A DNA stretch of 63,046 nt. It comes from JBDTVS01 sp040007095. Lineage in GTDB: Bacteria; Acidobacteriota; Vicinamibacteria; Vicinamibacterales; CAVVIG01. The translations under genes were made by a program, and so were the position numbers. Positions 17,362 through 25,679 of the stretch are shown one piece after another. The DNA lies in contig JBDTVS010000054.1 of the NCBI GenBank assembly GCA_040007095.1, forward strand, positions 1-63,046, in the 5' to 3' direction. The notes beneath the pieces are model-generated. The model worked only from the letters and a program-made list of their open reading frames with translations, did not search any database and was not told the DNA's origin. How positions within the stretch are numbered: position 1 is the first letter of the stretch; each line of letters opens with the position of its first letter.

Positions 17362-20300
17362 TCAGGTCCGGGAGTTGGCTGAAGCCGGTGACAGAGCCGG
17401 TGATTCAGCTGCCGCGAACGGTGCTCGATAGTTGATGGGCTCGTCGCTGAAAGGCACGAACCCCTGGTTCTGCACGGCGATCTGGCCATGTGCGGTCAGC
17501 GTGAGCACACCCTCAGGCGACACGGAGCTTTGTTCCACCTCGTCGTGCTCATCGCGTGTAGAGGAGCACCCCATGCGCGGGATTCGTGTGTCGGCGGTCA
17601 CTTGGTCCAGCGCAGGAATGGGCCTCGCGCCCATCGGTTCGGTACGCTCGCGGCGCTTCGCCATGTAGTAGAGAACGGGCACGGCCATGCGCGAGAGCAG
17701 GAGCGACGCCACCTCGCCGGCCATCAGCGAGATCGCCAGGCCCTGGAAGATCGGGTCGAACAGGATGACCCCGGCGCCCACGATCATGGCGGCGGCGGTG
17801 AGGGCCATAGGGCGGAACCGGACCGCGCCGGCATCGACAACGGCCCGTTCGAGAGGAAGACCCTCGAGCAAGCGCAGCTCGATGAAGTCCACCAGGATGA
17901 TCGAATTGCGCACCACGATGCCCGCCCCGGCGATGAAGCCGATCATCGACGTGGCCGTGAAGAACGCGCCCATGGCCGCGTGCGCCGGCAGAATGCCAAC
18001 CAGCGAGAACGGGATGGCGGCCATGATCAGCAGGGGCGTCTTGAACGACTGGAACCAGCCGACCACCAGCACGTAGATGAGCAGGAGCACCGCCGCGAAC
18101 GCGAGGCCGAGGTCGCGGAACACCTCGATCGTGAGGTGCCACTCGCCGTCCCACTTCATCGCGTAGCGCGAGGTGTCGAAGGGCTGGACCGCGTTGAAGA
18201 CCTCGAGCCCGTAACCCTCGGGCAGCGACAGCCGCCCGATTGGCTTGTTCATCTGGAGGATGGCGTAGACCGGGCTCCCGTTTTTTCCTGCCAGGTCGCC
18301 GGTGACGTAGGTCACCCCCTGCAGATTCTTGTGATAGAGACTCCCCTCTTCCGGCGTGGTCACGGCGCTCGTGAGCTCGCCAACGGCAACCGGCCTGGTG
18401 CCGCGAAGCCGGATCGACTGGACGGCCTCGAGACTGCGACCGTCGCGCGGCAAGCGGATCATGATCGGCACGTCCTCACGCGCCCGTTCGTCGTGCAGCA
18501 GGCCCGCGGATTCTCCCGACCCGGCCATCCGTACGACCGCCGCCACCGCCGCCGCGGAGAGGCCCGCCGCCGCCGCTTTGTCGCCGTCAACGGCGAGCCT
18601 GATCTTTGGATGCGCGGCGTCGACGTACCAGTCGGTATCGACCACGCCGGGGGTCTGCTCGAAGATCGACTTGATCTGTGCCGCCACCGCCGTCCGCCGC
18701 GCCGGATCGGGCCCATAGACTTCCGCGACCAGGGTTTGCAGCACGGGCGGCCCCGGTGGCACTTCCGCCACCTGGAGGGTCGCACCGAATTGCTTCGCGA
18801 TCGGAACCAGCCGCTCGCGCACGCGTCCGGCCAATTCGTGACTCTGCGCCGAACGTTCGCCTTTCGGGGCGAGGTTCACCTGCAAATCGGCGAGGTGCGG
18901 AGCGCGCCTCAGAAAGTAATGCCGGACGAGGCCGTTGAAGTTGTAGGGGGCCGACACTCCCACGTACTGCTGAACGTTGACGACCGTGTCATCGTCCAGC
19001 GTGGCCGACGCCAGTGCCGACGCGACCCGCGCGGTCGTCTCGAGCGCTGTACCTTCGGGCATGTCGATCATGACCTGGAACTCGCTCTTGTTGTCGAACG
19101 GCATCATCTTCACCGTCACCAGTTCGAGCGGGACCAGTGCGACGGCCGCCACCAGCAGGGCCACCACGCCCGCCAGGAAGATCGCGCGCCTCCTGCCGCT
19201 GGCGATGAGCGGCCCCATCACGCGGCGATAGAGCCGAGTGAGGAGATCTTCTTCGCCGCGATCGTGATGGGCGGAGGGCTTGAGCAGCCGGACCGCGGCC
19301 CACGGCGTCACGACGAAGGCGACCACCAGCGAGAAGACCATCGCCGCCGACGCGCCTACCGGAATCGGCCGCATGTATGGCCCCGACAGTCCGCGGATGA
19401 ACGCCATCGGCAGGATCGCCGCTACCACCGCGAGTGTCGCGAGGATCGTGGGGTTGCCCACTTCGTCAACGGCGCGAATCGCGATCGCGGCCAGCCCGCC
19501 CCGCACCTCCCCCCGCATTCGCGCGTGGCGGACGATGTTCTCCACCACGACGATCGCGTCGTCCACCAGGATGCCGATGGAGAAGATCAACGCAAAGAGC
19601 GTGATGCGGTTCAGGGTGTAGCCGTAGAGATAGAACACGAAGAGCGTGAGCGCCAGCGTGACCGGAATCGCGATCAGCACGACGGCCGCTTCGCGCCGGC
19701 CGAGAACCAGCCAGATCAGCGCCGAAACCGAGAGGACGGCGAGCAACATGTGCCATAGCAGTTCGTTGCTCTTGTCGGCGGCGGTCTCACCATAGTCACG
19801 GGTGATGGTGAGATGGACGTCCGCCGGTACGAGCGAGCCCTTGAGCGTGTCGAGCTTGTCGACGACGCGGCGGGCGACGTCGGTGGCGTTGGTGCCCTTT
19901 CGCTTGGCGACGGCGATGGTGACGGCCGGCTGCGCGCCGGACGCCCTCGATTGGAAGGTGACATACGAGGTGGGCTCGGCGTCGCCATCAACCACGTCCG
20001 CCACGTCGCGCACAAGCACGGGACGCCCGCGTGCGGAGGTCACGACGGTGTTGCGCAATTCATCGGCCGTGCGCAGGCGGCTCCCCGCCTCGATGCCGGT
20101 CGTCCTACCGCTCCCGACGGGGCCCGACGCGGTGTTGCGCACGTTGGTGCGGGCGATCGCCTGCTGAACCGAGAGCGGATCGATTTCGTGGGCCGCCAGC
20201 CTCGCGGCGTCGATGTCCACGCGAACCTGCCTCGGGCGCCCGCCGATGATGGTGACCTCCGACACGTCGTTGACTTCAGCGATGGCTTCTCGCAGCTGGC

Positions 20301-20793
20301 TGGCGAGCGAGCGCAGCTGATCGTCCGCGTAACGCGCCGACCACACCGTCACGGCCAGGATCGGCACATCGTCGATCGAGCGCGGCTTGACCATGGGCCC
20401 GATGACGCCTGGGGGGATGCGATCCGCATTCGCGGCCAGTTTCTGATTGAGGCGGACGAGCGCTGCTTCCAGCGGCTCGTTCACCCTGAAGCGGACGACG
20501 ACCATCGACTGTCCGGGACTCGAAGTCGAGTAGACATATTCCACGCCGGGCACTTCCCAGAGCAGCCGCTCCAGCGGACGCGTGACCCGTTGTTCGACAT
20601 CCGCCGGTGTCGCGCCCGGCATCTCGACGAACACGTCAACCATCGGCACGATGATCTGCGGTTCCTCTTCTCGGGGCAGCGCCACCACCGCCAGGGCGCC
20701 AAGCGCCATCGAGGCCAGGACGAAGAGCGGCGTCAACTTTGAGTGGATGAAAGCCGCGGCCATGCGGCCGGCGGCGCCGCAGGTTTTGGCCAT
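17362..20793 (-). CDS. RND efflux pump, inner-membrane permease (HAE1/AcrB type)
   Basis: This large proton-driven pump has the RND plan: TM1 (FVLASMALGALAVVAL), a porter domain, TM2-6 with the proton-relay motif GILVDDAIVVVEN (about residue 411), a second porter half and the last TM cluster (IGFIAGAGIVVRNSIILVDF). It is third in the operon after the TolC-like and adaptor genes. I chose ATG 20793 because GGGAG sits 8 bases ahead of it; an upstream ATG at 20808 and a longer frame to 20859 lack a site. After YYMAKRRERTEP comes an unusual hydrophilic tail of about 80 residues that I do not recognise in the family. The substrate is unknown. Confidence 0.92.
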   Translation of the reverse strand: MAKTCGAAGRMAAAFIHSKLTPLFVLASMALGALAVVALPREEEPQIIVPMVDVFVEMPGATPADVEQRVTRPLERLLWEVPGVEYVYSTSSPGQSMVVVRFRVNEPLEAALVRLNQKLAANADRIPPGVIGPMVKPRSIDDVPILAVTVWSARYADDQLRSLASQLREAIAEVNDVSEVTIIGGRPRQVRVDIDAARLAAHEIDPLSVQQAIARTNVRNTASGPVGSGRTTGIEAGSRLRTADELRNTVVTSARGRPVLVRDVADVVDGDAEPTSYVTFQSRASGAQPAVTIAVAKRKGTNATDVARRVVDKLDTLKGSLVPADVHLTITRDYGETAADKSNELLWHMLLAVLSVSALIWLVLGRREAAVVLIAIPVTLALTLFVFYLYGYTLNRITLFALIFSIGILVDDAIVVVENIVRHARMRGEVRGGLAAIAIRAVDEVGNPTILATLAVVAAILPMAFIRGLSGPYMRPIPVGASAAMVFSLVVAFVVTPWAAVRLLKPSAHHDRGEEDLLTRLYRRVMGPLIASGRRRAIFLAGVVALLVAAVALVPLELVTVKMMPFDNKSEFQVMIDMPEGTALETTARVASALASATLDDDTVVNVQQYVGVSAPYNFNGLVRHYFLRRAPHLADLQVNLAPKGERSAQSHELAGRVRERLVPIAKQFGATLQVAEVPPGPPVLQTLVAEVYGPDPARRTAVAAQIKSIFEQTPGVVDTDWYVDAAHPKIRLAVDGDKAAAAGLSAAAVAAVVRMAGSGESAGLLHDERAREDVPIMIRLPRDGRSLEAVQSIRLRGTRPVAVGELTSAVTTPEEGSLYHKNLQGVTYVTGDLAGKNGSPVYAILQMNKPIGRLSLPEGYGLEVFNAVQPFDTSRYAMKWDGEWHLTIEVFRDLGLAFAAVLLLIYVLVVGWFQSFKTPLLIMAAIPFSLVGILPAHAAMGAFFTATSMIGFIAGAGIVVRNSIILVDFIELRLLEGLPLERAVVDAGAVRFRPMALTAAAMIVGAGVILFDPIFQGLAISLMAGEVASLLLSRMAVPVLYYMAKRRERTEPMGARPIPALDQVTADTRIPRMGCSSTRDEHDEVEQSSVSPEGVLTLTAHGQIAVQNQGFVPFSDEPINYRAPFAAAESPALSPASANSRT

Positions 20794-20899
20794 CTGCGAG
20801 TCTCCCATGTCGTGTACCGGTTTGATGTTTACCACCCAGTCGTCACGATCGGGGATCACCCCGTAGCATGAAAACGTGAGCGCATGCGAATTGCGTCGT

Positions 20900-20917
20900 G
20901 TCCGGCTTCAGCCGGAC
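20900..20917. repeat. Perfect hairpin GTCCGGCT-TC-AGCCGGAC
   Basis: This is an 8-base perfect stem with a 2-base loop in the spacer between the adaptor and pump genes. It resembles the short GC-rich palindromes scattered through the window's spacers. Confidence 0.6.
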
Positions 20918-20950
20918 CGGGACGTTTACAAAGACATTTTCTGAGCAGCA

Positions 20951-21013
20951 CACCGAGTTCACCGAGGTAAGAACATCAAAATTTCTCTCGGTGATCTCGG
21001 TGACCTCGGTGGT
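20951..21013. repeat. Inverted tandem ACCGAGG / CTCGGTGA repeat
   Basis: The left arm CACCGAGTTCACCGAGG (20951-20967) faces a right arm made of three units CTCGGTGAT, CTCGGTGAC and CTCGGTGGT (20986-21013). Together they could form a long hairpin. A related block lies at 37946-38017. It separates the adaptor and pump genes of the efflux operon. Confidence 0.7.
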
Positions 21014-21033
21014 TGACGTTGAAAGTGAAGACA

Positions 21034-22428
21034 CTACCGTCCTCCCACGCTGATGCGGCGTCCGTCGGTGAGGCCGGCCGGCGGCGAAAGAATCACCACC
21101 TCCGATTCCGACAGGCCGGCCAGGACTTCGGACTCACTGAGGTTGACGAGACGCAGGCGAGCCACGCCATTGTCGACGACGAATACCGAGGTGAGCTGTC
21201 CGCGCCGCACGATCGCCGACGCTGGAATGGTCAACGCGCGGCGCGGCAGCCCGCCAAAGCGCGCCTTGCCGAATTCGCCGGACCGAAGGCCTGGCAGTCC
21301 GTGGTGAGAGGCTGGCGACGCATCGAGACGGTCGAGGCGCCCCGCGGGCAGGGCGCGACCCCGGGGCCCCCAACCTGCGTTTCCCAGCGCGTTGGGGTGG
21401 GGGCGACCGAGAATACCGGCCGTATTCGAGGAAGGAGCAACGCAGCCGGCGGGGATGCATCGCCCGTCGAATGCAGTCAGACTCTCGCCACGGGCTGCTG
21501 CATCGGGCAGTGCGATCTTGACGAGAAACGCGCGCGCATCTGCATCCACCGCCCGGCTGACCTCAACCACCGTACCCGTGATCGAGGTGATCGCGGTCCC
21601 GGGAAAGACCGGCACGCTGTCGCCGGTTCGAATCTGGCCGATGCGTGATTCGTCCACGCGGACCTCGAGGCGGAATCCGCGCGTGTCTTCGAGCCGGAGA
21701 AGAGGCATGCCTGGCAACGCCATGTTTCCGGGCTCGACCGTCTTCTCGGTGACCATGCCGTCGAAGGGCGCGACAATCGTGGTAAACGATTCAGTGGTGC
21801 TCGCCTGGTCGCTGGCGGCCCGGGCGCTTTCGACTGCCGACACGGCCTGCCGTGCCCGCGCGGTCGCACCGGCGACCCGCGCGTCGGCGATCCGCAGCGT
21901 CGCGATGGCGTCATCGAGTTCCTGCGCGGTGGCCGACCGCCTGGCCTGCAGGCCGGCGATGCGATCGTGGGACGCGCGGGCGAGGACCCGGCCAGCCTCC
22001 GCGGCCTGGACCTCGGCGGTGGCTGCCTGCGACCCCTGTTCGGCGGCCAGCGCCGCTGAGCGGGCGGCACGGGCGCCTGCGCCGAGATCGTCGCCGTCGA
22101 GCACGAGCAGCGTCTGCCCTTCGCGGACCTGATCGCCTGGCGACACGAGGACCTTGCGCACCGGCGCCAGGATGCGCGCCGCGATCGTGGCCGTGGTGCG
22201 AGCCTGCACCACGCCACCCGAGTCGATCGCACTGCCCACGTCGGTCATCGCAACCTGGGCGATGCTGACGGCGATGGGCTCCGCCGTATCGGCCGGAGTG
22301 GCGGCGGCGGGACGAGCCGAGCATCCGGCCAGCGCCGCGCTCGTCAAGAGTGCTGCCGCAACGATGACGTGATGACTAGGAGCGTGTTCCCGCTTCTCGG
22401 ACACGCTCCTCGTGATGATCTGTTTCAT
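21034..22428 (-). CDS. RND efflux periplasmic adaptor (HlyD/MexA-type lipoprotein)
   Basis: This 464-residue membrane-fusion protein links the pump to the outer-membrane channel. It has a lipobox (LTSAALAGC), a lipoyl/barrel segment VRKVLVSPGDQVREGQTLLV, a long coiled coil (about residues 110-210) and the barrel AIVRRGQLTSVFVV near the C-terminus. Its ATG overlaps the upstream TolC-like stop (ATGA), so translation is coupled. Two parts are foreign-looking. Residues of about 7-17 are encoded by a 31-base palindrome. A stretch of about 45 residues in the third quarter (DGRCIPAGC... to ...HHGLPG) is encoded by dispersed repeat copy D read antisense. Both keep the frame. Whether the protein tolerates the insert is untested. 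Confidence 0.88.
   Translation of the reverse strand: MKQIITRSVSEKREHAPSHHVIVAAALLTSAALAGCSARPAAATPADTAEPIAVSIAQVAMTDVGSAIDSGGVVQARTTATIAARILAPVRKVLVSPGDQVREGQTLLVLDGDDLGAGARAARSAALAAEQGSQAATAEVQAAEAGRVLARASHDRIAGLQARRSATAQELDDAIATLRIADARVAGATARARQAVSAVESARAASDQASTTESFTTIVAPFDGMVTEKTVEPGNMALPGMPLLRLEDTRGFRLEVRVDESRIGQIRTGDSVPVFPGTAITSITGTVVEVSRAVDADARAFLVKIALPDAAARGESLTAFDGRCIPAGCVAPSSNTAGILGRPHPNALGNAGWGPRGRALPAGRLDRLDASPASHHGLPGLRSGEFGKARFGGLPRRALTIPASAIVRRGQLTSVFVVDNGVARLRLVNLSESEVLAGLSESEVVILSPPAGLTDGRRISVGGR
21328..21458 (+). repeat. Dispersed palindromic repeat, copy D, inside the adaptor gene
   Basis: This has the same module order as copy C: GTCGAGGCGCC, CAGGGCGCGA, hairpin GAATAC-CGGCC-GTATTC (21411-21427), GGAGCAACGCAGCCGGC, GGGGATGC. 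It also carries an extra block of about 45 bases with its own CCCCAAC/GTTGGGG inverted repeat. It is read through in frame on the minus strand. Confidence 0.82.
22379..22409. repeat. 31-base palindrome in the adaptor's N-terminal codons
   Basis: GGAGCGTGT (22379-22387) and ACACGCTCC (22401-22409) are perfect 9-base arms around a 13-base loop. The palindrome encodes roughly SVSEKREHAPS between the start and the hydrophobic signal, a place where most relatives have no such insertion. Confidence 0.65.
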
Positions 22429-23816
22429 GGCCTTCCTATCGCTCGTTGGAGGGCCGCTGTCGCGGTGAGCACATTCACGCGCGCAGCGGTCTGTTGGACA
22501 TCGGCTTGCTGCACGGCGTCGGCCGAGCGCAGCAGCATGGCGGCATCCGTGAGGCCGCTCTCATAACGGTCTCGGATAATGCGACGGCTCTCTCGTGCCC
22601 GATCGTCGGCCGCCCGTCCAACCGCTTCGCTCGCCCGCGCGGCCTCGAGCCGGGCGAGCGCGATCCGCACATCGAGCCGCGCCATGGTTTCGGCCTTACC
22701 CTTCGCGATCGCTCGACGCGTCAGCAGTTCGCGCGCTTCCGCGAGCCGTGCCTTGTCGGCAAAGCCAGTGAACAGGTTGATGCGGGCGACCGCGCCAGCC
22801 ACCCAGCTCGACGAGCGCGAATTCCAGGCGCCGCCGTTCAGCTCCCACCCGCCCTGGGCGGCCACTTGCGGCAGAAACGCCGCCCGCGCCGCGTCCACCG
22901 TGGCGGCCGCCAGCTGTTCCTGCTGCATGGCGAGTGCAACGTCGGGCCGGTTCTTCAACGCTTCCTCTTCAAGGTCCGCGGGATGGGAGATGTCGATGGC
23001 CATCGCCGGTGGCGTGAGATCGAGTGAGAACATCGTGCTCAAGGGCTCGTCCATCAACTGATTCAGCCGGGCGCGCGCAATGCGCTCGTCCGACGTCGCC
23101 TGCACCTGCTGTTCGAGGGTGCGTGCCAGGTAGACGTCCAGTTGCAGGACATCCGCATCGGTCACCCGACCGGCGTCGCGGCGGTTCCCGGCCAACTCGC
23201 GGTCTGCCCGGGCGGTCTCGACCGTGGCCGCTGCCGAGCGAGCGGTGGCGGCAGCGATGAGCACACGGCCAAACGCCTCGGTCACCGCCGACGCCAGGTC
23301 CTGATCGACGAGTTGCCTGCTGGTAGCCGCCATGTCCCGCCCGATCGACGCGGCTCGGACATTCGCCGAGACCGTGCGATCGAACAGCGACTGCGCAACG
23401 GAGAACGCCGCGCGGAAGTTGTCCGTGGCAGCGGGATGATTGAGCGCATCGAGGGCGAAGTCGGCCGCCGCGAACTGCCGCTGCGCCAGCAGTGAACTGA
23501 ACACGAACGCCGGCTGGTTGCCGCGCTGCCAGGATTCCGCGATGTCCACCTTTGGGAAGTGGCCGCTGCGAACCTGTGTGATGCGTTCGGCCGCTTCCCG
23601 CTCGGCTGCCGCCGCCGATCCGGCGTCGGGGTTGTGAGTCTTGGCGCGCGCAATCGCCTCCGAAAGCGAGAGCGGCGCCTGTGCAGACACCGGCAGGGCG
23701 ACAGACAACGTGGCACAGAGGAGTGGAGCGACGAGGTCTGTGCGAGAGAAAATCTTTGTCAGAGGAACCTCCAAATGACAGGAGCGATTCTGCGGGACCT
23801 CGGACAAGCTGGCCAT
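22425..23816 (-). CDS. TolC-family outer-membrane efflux channel
   Basis: This is a protein of about 463 residues with a signal peptide (LVAPLLCATLSVALPVSAQ), followed by two OEP repeats rich in long helices (LSLSEAIARAKTHNPD..., LTDAAMLLRSADAVQQADV). TolC-type trimers form the outer-membrane exit duct of tripartite pumps. It is the first gene of the tolC-adaptor-pump operon and overlaps the adaptor by 4 bases. The start is uncertain. ATG 23816 gives an odd 18-residue leader, whereas GGAGG lies 5 bases before a CTG codon (about 23760) that leads straight into the signal peptide. The AraC gene is divergent. Confidence 0.9.
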   Translation of the reverse strand: MASLSEVPQNRSCHLEVPLTKIFSRTDLVAPLLCATLSVALPVSAQAPLSLSEAIARAKTHNPDAGSAAAAEREAAERITQVRSGHFPKVDIAESWQRGNQPAFVFSSLLAQRQFAAADFALDALNHPAATDNFRAAFSVAQSLFDRTVSANVRAASIGRDMAATSRQLVDQDLASAVTEAFGRVLIAAATARSAAATVETARADRELAGNRRDAGRVTDADVLQLDVYLARTLEQQVQATSDERIARARLNQLMDEPLSTMFSLDLTPPAMAIDISHPADLEEEALKNRPDVALAMQQEQLAAATVDAARAAFLPQVAAQGGWELNGGAWNSRSSSWVAGAVARINLFTGFADKARLAEARELLTRRAIAKGKAETMARLDVRIALARLEAARASEAVGRAADDRARESRRIIRDRYESGLTDAAMLLRSADAVQQADVQQTAARVNVLTATAALQRAIGRP

Positions 23817-23835
23817 GCCCGAGCGGTTGAAGTTT

Positions 23836-23863
23836 TTGACCGAGAGTCCGGCGCGGCTAGAAT
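23836..23863 (+). promoter_or_regulatory. Sigma70-type promoter of the AraC-family gene
   Basis: TTGACC at 23836-23841, a 16-base spacer and TAGAAT at 23858-23863 form a good -35/-10 pair. It points at the regulator, whose ATG is 45 bases further on. Confidence 0.6.
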
Positions 23864-23908
23864 GCTTTGCGACGGCGCCATGAAACTTTGCCGGGCGGCT
23901 GGAGGACG

Positions 23909-24904
23909 ATGGACGCGTTTTCAGAGGTGTTGAGCGGCGTCAGATTGAAGGGCGCGATGTTCTTCAACGCCGAGTTCTCGGCGCCGTGGCAACTCTCGAC
24001 GCCCCATTCCCGCACCTTGGCGGCGACTCTGGCGCCCCGCGCGCAGCACCTGGTGGTCTATCACCTGGTCGTGGACGGGTACGCTCGGGCACGGTTGGAA
24101 GGCGGGCCGGATGTCGATCTGTCGCCAGGCGACATCGTGGTGTTCCCGCACGGGGATCCGCACCATTTGAGCGGCGGCTCTGGAGCGAATCAGGTTGAGA
24201 GTGCGGCAGTACTCCAGAAGATCGCGACGCGGGACCTTTCGCCGATGCAGTCCGGTGGCGGCGGAGCGGCGACCCGGTTCGTGTGTGGGTACCTGACCTT
24301 CGATCCGCTCCTCTGCGGGCCGATTCTCGAGAGCCTGCCGCCGATGTTGAAGGTGAACGTCAGGACCGATCGCTCCGGCCACTGGCTGGAGCAATCGATC
24401 CTCCATCTGGTGGAAGAAGCCGCCTCGCACGGTGCGGGTAGCGACGCGATGTTGGCAAAGCTGTCCGAAGCGCTGTTCGTGGACACGCTGAGGCGATACG
24501 TGACAGACCTTCCTGATCAGACGACCGGGTGGCTCGCCGGTGCCCGAGACGTGGTCGTGGGCAAGAGTCTCGCGCTGCTTCACAGGCGGGCGCATCACCC
24601 ATGGACCATCGCCGAGCTCGCAGCGGCCGTCGGCGTATCCCGCTCTGCGCTGGTGGCGCGTTTCACGCGCTACCTGTCGGATCCGCCTATGGCCTACTTG
24701 ACCGGATGGCGATTGCGTCTGGCTGCCCAGGCCCTGACTTCGTCTCCGAAGGGGGTCGCGGATATCGCGGCCGCCGTTGGCTACGAATCTGAGGCGGCGT
24801 TCAATCGTGCCTTCAAGCGCGCATTCGGACTGCCGCCAGCCCGATATCGACGCGAAAGCAGAAATCCTGCGAGCTCGCCCGGATTGCCGAGATTGCCATC
24901 GTGA
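23909..24904 (+). CDS. AraC-family transcriptional regulator (cupin_6 + HTH_18)
   Basis: The protein is 331 residues. The N-terminal cupin sensor region includes the YHLVVDGYARARLEGGPDVDL and DIVVFPHGDPHHLSGG segments. The C-terminal pair of helix-turn-helix motifs is recognised by WTIAELAAAVGVSRSALVAR and the second motif GVADIAAAVGYESEAAFNRA, then FGLPPARYRR. GGAGG lies just before ATG 23909. It is transcribed away from the tolC-adaptor-pump operon and shares its promoter region, the usual place for a local regulator of efflux. The inducer is unknown. Confidence 0.92.
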   Translation: MDAFSEVLSGVRLKGAMFFNAEFSAPWQLSTPHSRTLAATLAPRAQHLVVYHLVVDGYARARLEGGPDVDLSPGDIVVFPHGDPHHLSGGSGANQVESAAVLQKIATRDLSPMQSGGGGAATRFVCGYLTFDPLLCGPILESLPPMLKVNVRTDRSGHWLEQSILHLVEEAASHGAGSDAMLAKLSEALFVDTLRRYVTDLPDQTTGWLAGARDVVVGKSLALLHRRAHHPWTIAELAAAVGVSRSALVARFTRYLSDPPMAYLTGWRLRLAAQALTSSPKGVADIAAAVGYESEAAFNRAFKRAFGLPPARYRRESRNPASSPGLPRLPS

Positions 24905-24914
24905 GCCACGTCGC

Positions 24915-24982
24915 CCCACCGCACCCGCCGCGCGTTCATCAGACGCGCGATCCCCGCGCTTGCGGCGGGCGCCTCGACACCC
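24915..24982 (-). repeat. Dispersed palindromic repeat, copy E (degenerate)
   Basis: Read on the minus strand it begins GGGTGTCGAGGCGCCCGCC, the same head as copies A and C. It then diverges; the centre is a different hairpin, GCGCGT (24930-24935) pairing with ACGCGC (24943-24948). Confidence 0.5.
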
Positions 24983-25058
24983 AGAATGACTATGACTCAC
25001 TTCCTTCCTGACCAGCCCTTCCTCCCCCACACCGCTCAGTTTTAGATAACTCTTACTC

Positions 25059-25102
25059 CTCTTATAAGTGGCGCATAAGGCGACTCTTATAAGTGGCACA
25101 TA
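25059..25102. repeat. Direct repeat CTCTTATAAGTGGC(G/A)CATA, two copies
   Basis: Copies at 25059-25077 and 25084-25102 differ at one base and are 25 bases apart start to start. They are AT-richer than the surroundings. They may be binding sites or remains of a mobile-element end. Confidence 0.65.
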
Positions 25103-25679
25103 GCTCACTGGATCAGTCGGCGAATTACTCTTCACTCGCATTGACAAGCGAAGTGCGAACCTGTAGCCTCGCATTTCGGACGCGCCTATCTCTCCGAACC
25201 AACTCCCAGCCATCTGATTCAGGACAATCCGCAGAATCGGCCCTGGGAACATTGGGGCTTTCCTGACAAGCCCTGAGCAGACCAGGGTCAGAAGGCCGGC
25301 GAGCTCGCTCGGGAATTCGCACTTCACGATTCTGAGTGCTCACGTCCTCGTCGGGTTGCTGGCTTTGTCAGCAACCTGACGGTTCAGCACTGATCCACAG
25401 CGCCCCCCTCCCGTTGGACGCCGCTCAGTAGCCCTGCGAACGGCCCCCTCCCCTGGACGTGCGGCAAAGTGTCGCGGCGTCCGCGCAAAGCGTACTGTCC
25501 CCGCCGGACGGACAGGCAAGAACTTCAGCCGCACGGGCATGGTCACCCGGTCACAGTCCCCGCAGAATCGCCGGTGTCATTCGACGGAAAGGAGGTGCGG
25601 GCCACCGGCACGCAGGGGAGAGTCAGGACTGACCGCGTCTTTTCAGAAAACGCAATCGTTTCCAAAAAGGAGTCTGCCC

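Larger units (their letters stand above)
24905..25679. other. 775-base gene-poor stretch with repeats
   Basis: I find no convincing gene here. It holds a degenerate dispersed-repeat copy, a 19-base direct repeat and a GGTTGCTG/CAGCAACC hairpin (25354-25376). Open frames across it lack ribosome sites and recognisable protein features. Confidence 0.6.

Noticed and set aside
17488..19758. A 756-codon plus-strand frame opposite the RND pump
   Set aside because: His/Arg/Asp-rich shadow of the pump gene with no start signal or domain.
23921..25327. A 468-codon open frame on the minus strand over the AraC gene
   Set aside because: It is antisense to a well-recognised regulator and its translation is Arg-rich low-information sequence; high GC content produces such frames.
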